39,417 bases of DNA from CAYQSU01 sp964420325 (GCA_964420325.1 CAYQSU010000028.1:1-39417); one strand, 5' to 3'; counted from the first letter of the stretch, positions 7,387 through 17,608 are shown. Notes: a model not told the origin generated them from the sequence alone. Translations and numbers: made by a program.

Positions 7387-9276
7387 CTACGCCGGCAACG
7401 GCGGTTTGTCGGCGGCGAGCCCCCTTTCGAGCACCGACGCAAGGCGAGTGGCGAACGCCGGCGCGTCGACCACCGCCTCACCCTCGACGATGCGGGCCTG
7501 GTCCAGCAGCAGGTGGGCGACGTCGGTCAGCGTCTCGTCGTCGCCGGCCTCGGCGATGGCGGCCAGCCGCCTGACCAGGGGGTGGTGCGGGTTGATCTCG
7601 AGAATGCGCGGCGTCGCCGCCGTCGGATCGAGATGGCGGTGCTGCTTCAACAGCCGCTCGAGGTAGGGATCCATGTCGCCCTCGGCGGCGACGAGACAGA
7701 CGGCGCTGGTCGTCAGCCGCTCCGACGCTCGCACGTCCTTGACGAGATCGCCGAGCGCCCGCTTGAGGGCGGCGACGAGCGCCGCCAAACCGGCGGCCGG
7801 TTCGGCGGCTGCGGTTGCCGGCGCGTCCTCGGCGGGCTTGATCCTGCCGAGATCGGTGGCCGCGCTCGCGGCCGACTTGAAGGGCTTGTCCTTGAACCTG
7901 CCGACCGTCGGGACCCAGAACTCGTCGACGGGGTCGGTCAGCAGCAGCACCTCGATGCCCCGCGCCTTGAAGCCCTCGAGCTGCGGGCTGGAGCCGAGGC
8001 TGGCCGCATCCTCGCCGGAGAGGGTGTAGATGGCATCCTGTCCCGGCCTCATCCGTTCGACGTAGGTGGCGAGCGACACCAGCCCGTCGCCGGCGGTGGT
8101 GCGGAAGCGGGCGAGGGCGAGCAGCCGGTCGCGGTTCTCGAAGTCCTCGTAGAGGCCCTCCTTGAGGACCGCTCCGAACGGGGTCCAGAACCGTTCGTAT
8201 TCGGCGGGCTCGGCCTCGGCCTTCCTGGCGATCTCGTCGAGGACCCGCTTCACCAGGCCCGATCGCATCTTCGCCAGGCGCGGATCGTGCTGGAACGTCT
8301 CGCGGCTGATGTTGAGGGGCAGATCCTCGGAATCGACCACGCCTCGCAAGAACCGCAGGTAGCCCGGCATCAGGCCTTCGCAGTCGTCGGTGATGAAGAC
8401 GCGCCGGACGTAAAGCTTGAGGTGGCCCTTGCGCTCGGGACGGAACAGGTCGAGCGGCGCGGTCGAGGGGACGAAGAGAAGACTGGTGTAGCTGACCACG
8501 CCCTCGACCCTGGAGTGCATGGTGAGCCAGGGGTCGTCGAACGCGTGCCCAACGTGGTGGTAGAATTCCCTGTACTGGTCTTCGGTGATCTCCTGCTTCG
8601 GCCGCGTCCACAGGGACGATGCCTGGTTAAGCGTCTCGGCGCTGCCGCCCTCGCCGAGCAGGATGGGAAAGCCGATGTGATCCGAGTACCTCTTGACGAT
8701 GTCGCGGATGCGATGCTCGTCGAGGAACTCCCGCTCGCCGTCCTTGAGGTGAAGGACGACGGTGGTCCCCCGGCTGCCGCGCTCGGCTCCGTCGATGGCG
8801 TATTCGCCCCGGCCGTCCGAGGTCCACCGCCAGGCCGCGCTCTCCCCCGCCTTGCGGGTCAGCACCTCGATCCTGTCGGCGACCATGAACGCCGAGTAGA
8901 AGCCGACGCCGAACTGGCCGATCAGCGTCAGGTCCTTGCCGGCATCGCCGGTGAGCTGCGAGAGGAACGCCTGGGTGCCGGAACGGGCGATGGTGCCGAG
9001 ATGCTCGATCAGGTCCTCCCGGTTCATGCCGATGCCATTGTCGACGATCGAGAGCGTGCTGGCCTTGTCGTCGATCAGGAGCCGGATCTTGAACTCGGCA
9101 TCGCCTGCGACGAGCTCGGGCTCGGTGATGGCGAGATACCTCAGGCGGTCGCAGGCGTCGGAGGCGTTGGAGATGATCTCGCGAAGGAAGATCTCCTTAT
9201 GGGTGTAGAGCGAATGGGCGACGATGTCGAGGAGGCGGGTCACCTCGGTCTGGAAGGTGAAGGTTTTCGGCGGCAT
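7387..9276 (-). CDS. htpG: molecular chaperone HtpG (Hsp90 family)
   Basis: 629 aa, the usual HtpG length. The N-terminal GHKL ATPase domain has KEIFLREIISNASDACDRL (ATP/Mg-binding Glu and Asn), the lid-linked SIVDNGIGMNREDLIEHLG and the glycine-rich GQFGVGFYSAFMVADR. The middle domain carries LYVRRVFITDDCEGLMPGYL and GVVDSEDLPLNISRE, and the C-terminal dimerisation domain ends with HLLLDQARIVEGEAV. HtpG is a cytosolic ATP-dependent homodimeric chaperone for client folding under stress. The frame is open 25 codons further upstream, but the start at 9276 (MPPKTFTFQTEV) matches the family N-terminus and has a GGGGGA stretch about 13 nt before it. It is divergent from the CheR-like gene, with 116 nt between; no clear heat-shock promoter was recognised. 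Confidence 0.97.
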   Translation of the reverse strand: MPPKTFTFQTEVTRLLDIVAHSLYTHKEIFLREIISNASDACDRLRYLAITEPELVAGDAEFKIRLLIDDKASTLSIVDNGIGMNREDLIEHLGTIARSGTQAFLSQLTGDAGKDLTLIGQFGVGFYSAFMVADRIEVLTRKAGESAAWRWTSDGRGEYAIDGAERGSRGTTVVLHLKDGEREFLDEHRIRDIVKRYSDHIGFPILLGEGGSAETLNQASSLWTRPKQEITEDQYREFYHHVGHAFDDPWLTMHSRVEGVVSYTSLLFVPSTAPLDLFRPERKGHLKLYVRRVFITDDCEGLMPGYLRFLRGVVDSEDLPLNISRETFQHDPRLAKMRSGLVKRVLDEIARKAEAEPAEYERFWTPFGAVLKEGLYEDFENRDRLLALARFRTTAGDGLVSLATYVERMRPGQDAIYTLSGEDAASLGSSPQLEGFKARGIEVLLLTDPVDEFWVPTVGRFKDKPFKSAASAATDLGRIKPAEDAPATAAAEPAAGLAALVAALKRALGDLVKDVRASERLTTSAVCLVAAEGDMDPYLERLLKQHRHLDPTAATPRILEINPHHPLVRRLAAIAEAGDDETLTDVAHLLLDQARIVEGEAVVDAPAFATRLASVLERGLAADKPPLPA

Positions 9277-9392
9277 GGCTTGGTCACTGTCCCCCTGGGT
9301 GGTCGGTTTCGAGTCGAGGCGAGATATGTGCCAGCGGTGGCACAACCGCAAGAGCGGGAGCGCCCGGCGACGGGTCCGGGCGGTCGCGGCCG

Positions 9393-10244
9393 GTGACGGA
9401 CGAGGACTGCGTCCGGTTCCTCCGGTGGGCGCTGCCGAGGCTGGGGATGCGCTGGGCCGGCTACCGGCGGGTCCGCGGCCAGGTGTGCAAGCGCATCGGC
9501 CGGCGCCTGCGGGCGCTGGGACTGGCCGAGCTCCCGGCGTACCGGGCGCGCCTCGCCGCGGACCCGGGAGAGTGGCAGGCCCTCGACGGCTGCCTGCGCG
9601 TCACCATCTCCCGGTTCTTTCGCGACCGCGGGGTGTTCTCGCTGCTGGCCGAGAGGATTCTTCCCACCGCCGCCTCCACCGCGAGGCAGGACGGCAGGAC
9701 CCGAGTCCGTCTCTGGGTCGCCGGATGCGCGTCGGGAGAGGAGCCGTACTCGTTGTCGATCGCCTGGCGGCTCGGTCCGGCCCGCGAGGTCCGGGACGTC
9801 CGGCTCGCGATCACCGCCACCGACGCGGAGCCGGTCGTCCTCGCGCGGGCCCGCGCCGCGCGCTACGCCGCGGGCAGCCTCCGGGACGTGCCGCCGACGT
9901 GGCGGCCCCTCGCGTTCGAGGCCGCGGACGGCAGCTTCAAGCTTCGCCCGCCGTTCCGCGAGGGCGTCGCCTTCCGCCTCGCGGACGTTCGCCGGGAGAT
10001 GCCGGCGGGGCCGTTCGACCTCGTCTCCTGCCGCAACCTCGCGTTCACCTATTTCGACGAGGCGACCCAGCGGCGGATCCTGGCGGGGATCGCCCGCCGC
10101 CTTCGCCGGGGCGGGGTCCTGGTGATCGGCGCCCACGAGGTGCTGCCGTCGAACCCGTGGTTCGAGTCGGTGCCGGGGGCCGGCCCGGTCCATCGGCGGC
10201 GAGCGTGCCGCACGCCGGGCGCGGCCCCGGGTCAGCGCGAGTAG
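9393..10244 (+). CDS. CheR-type SAM-dependent methyltransferase (orphan)
   Basis: 283 aa from GTG at 9393. It has the CheR layout: an N-terminal helical part with basic Arg-rich helices (VCKRIGRRLRALGLAELPAY), then TISRFFRD (71-78, equivalent to TxxSxFFR), the SAM-binding loop WVAGCASGEEPYSLSI (about 108-123), ITATDAEPVVLARARAARY, and the acceptor-side motif DLVSCRNLAFTYFD with RRLRRGGVLVIGAHE. In chemotaxis, CheR methylates glutamates of receptors, but no che genes or receptors are nearby, so this is an orphan CheR-fold protein whose substrate is unknown. The canonical 'CRNVLIYF' reads CRNLAFTYF here. Its 3' end overlaps the convergent PEBP gene by 13 nt. Confidence 0.9.
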   Translation: MTDEDCVRFLRWALPRLGMRWAGYRRVRGQVCKRIGRRLRALGLAELPAYRARLAADPGEWQALDGCLRVTISRFFRDRGVFSLLAERILPTAASTARQDGRTRVRLWVAGCASGEEPYSLSIAWRLGPAREVRDVRLAITATDAEPVVLARARAARYAAGSLRDVPPTWRPLAFEAADGSFKLRPPFREGVAFRLADVRREMPAGPFDLVSCRNLAFTYFDEATQRRILAGIARRLRRGGVLVIGAHEVLPSNPWFESVPGAGPVHRRRACRTPGAAPGQRE

Positions 10245-10765
10245 GTGCCGGTCAGCACCGCCTCGGCAAGGCAGCGGGCCTTCGCCGCGCGCTCGACCTC
10301 GCGGCAGTCCGGCGATGCCGGAACGGAGAGCCGGTCGACGCCGAGGGCCATCAGGTGGAAGCGATAGCGGTGAACGCCGTGGCCCTTCGGCGGGCAGGGG
10401 AACCTTGTTGCGACGAACGGGATGACCCGCGGATAGCGGTGAACGCCGTGGTCCTTCGGCGGGCAGGGCCCGCAGTATCCCGTGCGCTTGAAGTCGGTGA
10501 CCGCCTGGCGGGTGGCGCCGACCGCGGCATCCTTGGGATAGGCCTCCTTCAGCTCGCCCGCATCGGCCGGAATGTCGAACACGCCCCAGTGGTACCAGGT
10601 GCCGACCGGGGCGTCGGGGTCGCTGCAGATCAGGGCGAGACTTCGCGTCTCCGCGGGCGTTCCGGTCCACTGCAGGGGCGGCGAGATGTCCTCGCCCTCG
10701 CAGGTGTAGCGCCTGGGAATCCTCTCGCCCTCGGCGAACGCGGGGCTGGCCAGCGCAAAGCTCAT
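10232..10765 (-). CDS. YbhB/YbcL-type PEBP (Raf kinase inhibitor-like) protein with internal duplication
   Basis: 177 aa. Family motifs in order: LASPAFAEGERIPRRYTCEG, DISPPLQWTGTP, SLALICSDPDAP, TWYHWGVFDIPAD, then the ligand-pocket motif. Normally one GPCPPxGHGxHRY motif is present; here there are two, GPCPPKDHGVHRY and PCPPKGHGVHRYRF, separated by RVIPFVATRF. This is a net in-frame insertion of 23 residues. The protein ends with AVLTGTYSR, a typical C-terminal helix. The start at 10765 is preceded by GGAGGTGCCG. No signal peptide, so probably cytoplasmic. PEBP-fold proteins bind small anionic or phosphate ligands; the role of bacterial members is mostly undefined. Divergent from pcm and convergent with the CheR-like gene. 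Confidence 0.92.
   Translation of the reverse strand: MSFALASPAFAEGERIPRRYTCEGEDISPPLQWTGTPAETRSLALICSDPDAPVGTWYHWGVFDIPADAGELKEAYPKDAAVGATRQAVTDFKRTGYCGPCPPKDHGVHRYPRVIPFVATRFPCPPKGHGVHRYRFHLMALGVDRLSVPASPDCREVERAAKARCLAEAVLTGTYSR
10363..10468 (-). repeat. direct repeat inside the PEBP gene (37-bp copies, 69-bp period)
   Basis: Copies at 10363-10399 and 10432-10468 are identical except for one base (c/t at position 21 of the unit). The offset is 69 nt, so reading frame is kept. The 32 nt between the copies (10400-10431) match neither side. On the protein it doubles the PCPPK-HGVHRY pocket motif. Confidence 0.95.
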
Positions 10766-10854
10766 CGGCACCTCCTCCGGCGGTCTCGTTCCGACCGAGA
10801 AGCTTGACGGAACCGGGAGCGCTCCGCAAGCTGGCGTCGGGAGGGCCGGCCGCC

Positions 10855-11538
10855 GTGAACGATGATGGGATGCTGGAGGAGGCGCACAGGCGTCTTCTCG
10901 AGGAAATCGCGGCGGAGGCCCGCGACACCGCATGCTGGACCGGGCGGCCGCTGTTCTCCCCGCGGGTGATGGCGGCGATGGCCGAGGTGCCGAGGCACGA
11001 GTTCGTGCCGGACTGGGAGCGGCCCTTCGCCTACGCCAACCGGCCGCTCGGCATCGGCCACGGCCAGACGATCTCGCAGCCCTACATCGTCGCGGTGATG
11101 ACCGAGCTGCTCGACCTCGGCGAGTCCGACCGGGTGCTGGAGATCGGAACGGGGTGCGGCTACCAGGCGGCCGTTCTTGGGACGCTGGCGAAGTCGGTGT
11201 ACAGCGTCGAGGTCGTCCCCGAGCTCGCCACGGAGGCGGCAAAGCGTCTCAAGCGGCTCGGCTATGACAACGTGGTCGTGCGCATCGGCGACGGCTACGA
11301 GGGCTGGCCGGAGGAAGCGCCGTTCGACGCCGTGATCGTCACCGCGGCACCGGTCGAGATCCCGGAAGCGCTGATCGACCAGCTCAAGTCGGGCGGGCGG
11401 TTGGTTATTCCGGTGGGGATGACCGGCGAGACGCAGATGCTCTACCGCTGCCTCCGGGAAGCCGGCGGGACGCTCAGCCGGGAGGCGAAGCTGCCCGTCG
11501 CCTTCGTCCCCATGGTGCCCCGCGCGCGCGTCCGTTGA
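10855..11538 (+). CDS. pcm: protein-L-isoaspartate O-methyltransferase
   Basis: 227 aa from the GTG at 10855. It methylates isoaspartyl residues in damaged proteins to start their repair, using SAM. Motifs: MAEVPRHEFVPDWERPFAYAN, GIGHGQTISQPYIVAVMTEL (the substrate loop typical of PCMT), SAM motif I VLEIGTGCGYQAAVLG (about 94-109), VYSVEVVPELA, NVVVRIGDGYEGWPEEAPFD and SGGRLVIPVG. The GTG is preceded by GGGAGGG with about 10 nt spacing. An upstream TTG at 10804 and a downstream ATG at 10870 are alternatives. It is a single gene, divergent from the PEBP gene and convergent with the MarR gene (33 nt between the ends). Confidence 0.96.
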   Translation: MNDDGMLEEAHRRLLEEIAAEARDTACWTGRPLFSPRVMAAMAEVPRHEFVPDWERPFAYANRPLGIGHGQTISQPYIVAVMTELLDLGESDRVLEIGTGCGYQAAVLGTLAKSVYSVEVVPELATEAAKRLKRLGYDNVVVRIGDGYEGWPEEAPFDAVIVTAAPVEIPEALIDQLKSGGRLVIPVGMTGETQMLYRCLREAGGTLSREAKLPVAFVPMVPRARVR

Positions 11539-11571
11539 AGGGAGGGCGGGACCGTCCGCGATGCGCCGGCC

Positions 11572-12159
11572 TCAGGTCGCGGGCTGGTCGTGCTCCCTGC
11601 AGACGAGGCCGGCCTCGACCTCGCTGAGCGGCTCCCGGGTGAGGCCGCAGCGATTGGGGCCGCCGGGCTCACCGGCGGCGTCGCCGGCGAGGAAGTGTCG
11701 GCAGGTCGCGCACACGCCGAAGGCGCGCGATCCGCGCCGCCGCTGAATGGCACGGAGCAGATGCGCGAGCCCGCCGGCGAGGGCGGCGCGCTCGTCGTCC
11801 GCCAGGGAGCGGGCCGCAAGGGCCAGCTCGGCGAGCGGGTCGGCGGCGACCAGGCGCCGGCCGGCGGGCGTCACCGCCAGATCACGGCTGCGGCCGTCGC
11901 GGGCGCTCGCCAGGCGGCTGATCAGCCCCTTGCGCTCGAGGCTGATCAGGGTCTGCGAGACGGTGCCGCGCGTCGCGCCGAGGAAGTCGGCGAGAGCGCT
12001 CGGCGACCGCGAGTACCGGTTCGCGCGCGCCAGATAGCGAAGCGCCTCCCACTGCGCCGGCTTGAGGCCCTGGGCGTGCTGAAGGCCCTGCGCGAGCCGG
12101 CCGAGGCGTTCGACCAGCGCGGCGACCCGGCCGGACGCGTCATCCGCGATCAAGTCCAC
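11572..12159 (-). CDS. MarR-family regulator with Cys-rich C-terminal metal-binding tail
   Basis: 195 aa from the GTG at 12159. A winged helix-turn-helix fills residues about 30-125: LKPAQWEALRYLARAN, SPSALADFLGATRGTVSQTL, ISLERKGLISRLASARDGRS, LAVTPAGRRLV. The C-terminal tail has four Cys as C150-x2-C153-x17-C171-x15-C187 with His155 and His190 nearby, which looks like a zinc or Fe-S site. The gene lies 82 nt downstream of a c-type cytochrome P460 gene on the same strand, so the two are probably one transcript. The twin palindromes at that operon's promoter are the obvious candidate operator. The exact start is uncertain: no ATG in frame; GTG 12159 and TTG 12153 are both possible. Confidence 0.85.
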   Translation of the reverse strand: MDLIADDASGRVAALVERLGRLAQGLQHAQGLKPAQWEALRYLARANRYSRSPSALADFLGATRGTVSQTLISLERKGLISRLASARDGRSRDLAVTPAGRRLVAADPLAELALAARSLADDERAALAGGLAHLLRAIQRRRGSRAFGVCATCRHFLAGDAAGEPGGPNRCGLTREPLSEVEAGLVCREHDQPAT

Positions 12160-12241
12160 GTGATGAACATGGTCTTCCGTCCTCTCGATGTAAACGCCCG
12201 GCCCTCGCCTCCGCTCCCCCGCGCCTCCGCGCGGACGGGCC

Positions 12242-12727
12242 TCAGTCGCGCGGGCGCGAGAACACGTAACCGCTGGCCTGGACCTCGGCGTGGCAGGCGT
12301 GGCACGACTGCCCGCCGTCATCGACCAGCCGCTGGTCCCGACTGTCGCCGGCGAACGCCTCGTAGCCCCAGCCGCCCGTCGAGGCGAAGGCCTCGGCATC
12401 GCGCTGCATGATGCCGATGAACTTGCGCGGGCCCTCCGCGAACGCGGACCCCGCGTCCTCGGCCGCGAGCAGATCGAACACCAGAACCGCGCCATCCTCG
12501 AACCGGCCGCTGGCGAGACCAGCGAGGGCCTTGTCGTTGGCGTAGACGTGATGGATGCCGGCAAACGGGTCGGCGAGGGCGTGGCCCGGCAGGATGACCA
12601 TCGACTTGACGTGCTGCCACGACCGGTAGCCGTCGGGATAGTCGACCTTGGCCGTCCCGCCGGCGAAGCCGAACGAGGCCAATAGCGCCGCCGTGAGTCC
12701 GGCGCCCGCGAAAAGGGTTCGTCGCAT
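12242..12727 (-). CDS. cytochrome P460 family c-type haem protein
   Basis: 161 aa with a signal peptide (RRTLFAGAGLTAALLASFGF), so periplasmic. Family motifs are YPDGYRSWQHVKSMVILPGH, GIHHVYANDKAL and GAVLVFDLL, and a single C-terminal haem c site C142-H-A-C145-H146 (QSCHACHAEVQASGYVFSR). Relatives include cytochrome P460 proper, which oxidises hydroxylamine, and cytochromes c'-beta, which bind NO. Which activity this one has cannot be read from sequence alone; NO or reactive-nitrogen handling is plausible. The ATG at 12727 has GGGAGGATCC upstream, and the transcript would begin near 12758 from the promoter described separately. Confidence 0.88.
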   Translation of the reverse strand: MRRTLFAGAGLTAALLASFGFAGGTAKVDYPDGYRSWQHVKSMVILPGHALADPFAGIHHVYANDKALAGLASGRFEDGAVLVFDLLAAEDAGSAFAEGPRKFIGIMQRDAEAFASTGGWGYEAFAGDSRDQRLVDDGGQSCHACHAEVQASGYVFSRPRD

Positions 12728-12746
12728 CTCAGGATCCTCCCAGTGC

Positions 12747-12811
12747 TATCGACTCGATACTTCAACGGTAGTCGATCGGATCCGGTTGGTCAATCCGTTA
12801 TCGAGTCGATA
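12747..12811 (-). promoter_or_regulatory. P460-marR promoter flanked by two perfect palindromic operators
   Basis: Operator 1 is TATCGACTCGATA (12747-12759) and operator 2 is TATCGAGTCGATA (12799-12811). Each is a perfect 6-1-6 palindrome and their centres are 52 bp apart, five helical turns. On the minus strand TTGACC (12793-12788) and TACCGT (12770-12765) lie between them, spaced exactly 17 nt. Operator 1 would cover the start point and operator 2 sits 5 bp upstream of the -35. A plus-strand pair TTGGTC (12786-12791) and TATGAC (12810-12815), 18 nt apart, could serve the helicase and would overlap operator 2. The binding protein is inferred to be the MarR regulator. Confidence 0.75.
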
Positions 12812-12904
12812 TGACGTCTTCGCGATGCCGCCAAGCGGCACGGGCGAGCACGGGTCTGACCTTCGCGCTTGCACGGCGCAACCGGGAAGCCGATTCTCAG
12901 CAGT

Positions 12905-15429
<2,525 letters not shown>

Positions 15430-15433
<4 letters not shown>

Positions 15434-15816
15434 GCGACGAGTTTCTGCGTGTCGACAAGTGGCTGTGGCACGCCCGGCTGTTCAAGAGCCGGTCGCTGGC
15501 GGCGCGGCTCTGCACCTCCGGCCGACTGCGCGTGAACGGCACGCTGGTCTCCAAGGCTCACCACCGGTTGAAACCGGGCGACGTCTTGACCTTTCCCAAG
15601 GGCCACGGGATCCGCATCGTCCGCGTGTGCGTCCTCGGCGAACGCCGCGGTCCGGCGGCCGAGGCGCAACTCCTGTACGAGGATCTGAGTGCGCCGACAC
15701 CGCCGATCGAGCCGAGCCCTCCGCTGGCCGGTGCCGCCGGCGATCGGGAGCGCGGCAGCGGGCGTCCGACCAAGGCCGAGCGCCGGGCGGTGGACCGGCT
15801 TCGTGCTCGGTCCTAG
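15430..15816 (+). CDS. hslR: S4-domain RNA-binding protein, Hsp15-like
   Basis: 128 aa. The S4 fold covers residues 5-55: LRVDKWLWHARLFKSRSLAA, SGRLRVNGTLVSKAHHRLKP and GDVLTFPKG. The C-terminal half is charged and low in complexity and ends in KAERRAVDRLRARS, as in Hsp15 proteins. In E. coli, Hsp15 binds 50S subunits carrying nascent chains to help recycle them. The start codon overlaps the helicase stop, so both are likely made together. The gene symbol is by family similarity. Confidence 0.9.
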
Positions 15817-15897
15817 GCAACGCCCGCCGGACCGCTTCGAAAGGCTTCACCGAGGTTGGGGTTGATGCCCCGTCGGCAGGTGTGATAGGCGACTTCG

Positions 15898-16380
15898 ATG
15901 TTTGATCGCTTGAAAGCCTTCGTCCGCGGCGGCGATGCAGAGGCGGGGCGAGAGAAGGGGGTTCGAAGCCAGGATGAACTGCACCTCGCCGCGGCGGCGC
16001 TGATGATGGAAGCGGCCGGCATGGACGGGCGCATCCGTCAGGAGGAGCACGACACCATCCACGCGATCATGCGCGAGCGCTTCGACCTCGACGAGGCGGA
16101 AGCGGAGGAACTGCTCGCCGAGGGGCGGAGGGCCGCGGACCGCTCGACCCAGCTCTATGACATCCTTCGCGTCATTCGCCAGCGGCTGACGCAGGAGGAG
16201 CGGGTGATGATCATGGAGATGATCTGGGAGGTGGCTTACGCGGACGGCACGCTGCACGACTACGAGGCCCAACTGGCCCGTCGCATCGCCGGTCTGCTAT
16301 ACGTCCACGACAGGGACAGCGGGGCGGCGCGAAAGCGGGTCGTCGCCCGCTTGGCGAAGGGCGGCGAGGCACCCGGATAG
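15898..16380 (+). CDS. TerB-like (tellurite-resistance TerB/DjlA-N) domain protein
   Basis: 160 aa, almost wholly helical. After a short N-terminus, residues about 27-140 form a TerB domain: LHLAAAALMMEAAGMDGRIR, EEHDTIHAIMRERFDLD, RLTQEERVMIMEMIWEVAYA and DGTLHDYEAQLARRIAGLL. The two acidic 'aDGri / aDGtl' loops characteristic of the fold are present. Such small stand-alone TerB proteins are common next to fdxA/carD in alphaproteobacteria (from memory), and their function is unknown. It starts 81 nt after the S4 gene and ends 51 nt before fdxA, in the same direction. Confidence 0.85.
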   Translation: MFDRLKAFVRGGDAEAGREKGVRSQDELHLAAAALMMEAAGMDGRIRQEEHDTIHAIMRERFDLDEAEAEELLAEGRRAADRSTQLYDILRVIRQRLTQEERVMIMEMIWEVAYADGTLHDYEAQLARRIAGLLYVHDRDSGAARKRVVARLAKGGEAPG

Positions 16381-16431
16381 AGTCGATCGCACCCGACGGC
16401 AGCAAGGGCACAAGGACCAACGGAGAGGATA

Positions 16432-16767
16432 ATGACCTACGTCGTCACCGAAAACTGCATCAGATGCAAGTACATGGATTGCGTCGAGGTGTGTCCGGTC
16501 GACTGCTTCTACGAGGGGGCGACCATGCTGGTGATCCACCCCGACGAGTGCATCGATTGCGGCGTCTGCGAACCCGAGTGCCCGGCCGAGGCCATCGTCC
16601 CCGACACCGAGCCCGGCATCGAGCATTGGCTGGAGATCAACACCCAGTACGCAAAGGTCTGGCCAAATATCGCGCGAAAGGGCGAAGGTCCCGCGGACGC
16701 CGACGACTGGAACGGAAAACCCGATAAGGAGCAATACCTTACCCCTGAGCCGGGAAGCGGCTCCTAA
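16432..16767 (+). CDS. fdxA: 7Fe ferredoxin FdxA
   Basis: 111 aa. The N-terminal part TYVVTENCIRCKYMDCVEVC followed by PVDCFYEGATML, and the second motif ECIDCGVCEPECPAEA, are diagnostic of [3Fe-4S][4Fe-4S] ferredoxins of the FdxA type, with the usual 107-112 residues and the conserved C-terminal tail WPNIARKGEGPADADDW. It is a cytosolic electron carrier. The ribosome site is GGAGAGG at 16422-16428. It is followed by a hairpin plus T-run terminator, and by carD on the same strand, a conserved alphaproteobacterial neighbour. Confidence 0.97.
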   Translation: MTYVVTENCIRCKYMDCVEVCPVDCFYEGATMLVIHPDECIDCGVCEPECPAEAIVPDTEPGIEHWLEINTQYAKVWPNIARKGEGPADADDWNGKPDKEQYLTPEPGSGS

Positions 16768-16796
16768 CGGCGGGGCGGACGACCGAGGCGAAGCGA

Positions 16797-16824
16797 GGGC
16801 GCTCGCGACAGAGCGCTCGATTTT
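16797..16824 (+). terminator. rho-independent terminator candidate after fdxA
   Basis: A 6-bp G+C stem GCGCTC-GCGACA-GAGCGC (16799-16816) is followed by TCGATTTT, starting 31 nt past the fdxA stop. The stem is short and the T-run only four, so efficiency is uncertain. Confidence 0.5.
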
Positions 16825-17043
16825 GCATTGCAAACATGCTACATTTCTCCATGGGCCTTCGCGGGCCCATTTCGGTTGTCTGGGGAGGTATCTCCAGGTT
16901 CCGTGCCCAAGGGGGTGACAACCGTCAAGCAAGAACTGTGAGGGCGTCGCTGAACCCATCGCTGGGGGCGCGCTCGGGGGCGGCGTATTTCGCTGCTCCG
17001 AGGCGGCGCGTCCGCTCCGATTGGAAGGAGAGAGCAAGTACAA
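16822..17043 (+). promoter_or_regulatory. carD upstream region: TTTGCA dyad and strong leader hairpin
   Basis: A perfect 6-1-6 palindrome TTTGCA-T-TGCAAA sits at 16822-16834 in an otherwise AT-enriched patch. A 7-bp stem ATGGGCC/GGCCCAT with a 6-nt loop follows at 16851-16870 without a proper T-run. The remaining 170 nt before the carD start contain GGAAGGAG at 17023-17030, 13 nt before the ATG. I could not fix the promoter; the dyad is a good candidate for a regulator site and the hairpin for a leader structure or a second terminator. Confidence 0.4.
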
Positions 17044-17541
17044 ATGACAGGACAGTTGCTGTTCGACTCTGGTGACTACGTGGTTTATCCCACCCACGGC
17101 GTCGGCAAGGTGATCGGAACTGAAAAGCGGGTCATTGCCGGCCAATCGTTGGACCTATTCGTCATTGCCTTTGACCAGGACCGCATGACGCTACGCGTCC
17201 CGGTGGAAAAGGCGGACAGCTCCGGACTCAGGAAGCTCAGCACCCGAAAGGTGATGGACAACGCGCTGACCACACTCAGGGGGCGCGCACGCATCAAGCG
17301 GACGATGTGGAGCCGACGGGCCCAGGAGTACGAGGCCAAGATCAACTCGGGCAATCCGGTGTCGATCGCCGAGGTCGTGCGCGACCTGTATCCCAACGTC
17401 GGCCAGCCGGACCAGTCCTTCAGCGAACGACAGATCTTCGAGGCGGCCTTCGATCGCCTGGCATGCGAACTGGCGGCGCTCGAGAAGATCGACAAAGAGC
17501 GGGCCTCGGAGAAGCTTTCCCTGCTTCTCTCGGCAGCCTAG
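17044..17541 (+). CDS. carD: CarD-family transcriptional regulator
   Basis: 165 aa. The N-terminal RNA-polymerase-interacting (Tudor-like) domain reads FDSGDYVVYPTHGVGKVIGT, then LFVIAFDQDRMTLRVPVEKA. A helical DNA-binding domain follows: IKRTMWSRRAQEYEAKINSG, VSIAEVVRDLYPN and SERQIFEAAFDRLACELAAL. CarD/CdnL proteins bind the RNA polymerase beta subunit and stabilise the open promoter complex, mainly at rRNA and growth-linked promoters. Length and motifs are standard for alphaproteobacteria. The metallophosphatase-like gene follows 67 nt downstream. Confidence 0.96.
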   Translation: MTGQLLFDSGDYVVYPTHGVGKVIGTEKRVIAGQSLDLFVIAFDQDRMTLRVPVEKADSSGLRKLSTRKVMDNALTTLRGRARIKRTMWSRRAQEYEAKINSGNPVSIAEVVRDLYPNVGQPDQSFSERQIFEAAFDRLACELAALEKIDKERASEKLSLLLSAA

Positions 17542-17608
17542 ATCGTCCATCCACCCAGTGGGTCCCGGCGAGCCCGCCTTCGGATCCGGGACTGTCACGC
17601 GTCCGATC

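Noticed and set aside
9224..10807. Extended frame through the CheR-like and PEBP genes
   Set aside because: The frame differs from the CheR motifs, and the translation is Gly/Arg/Pro-rich without motifs; shadow.
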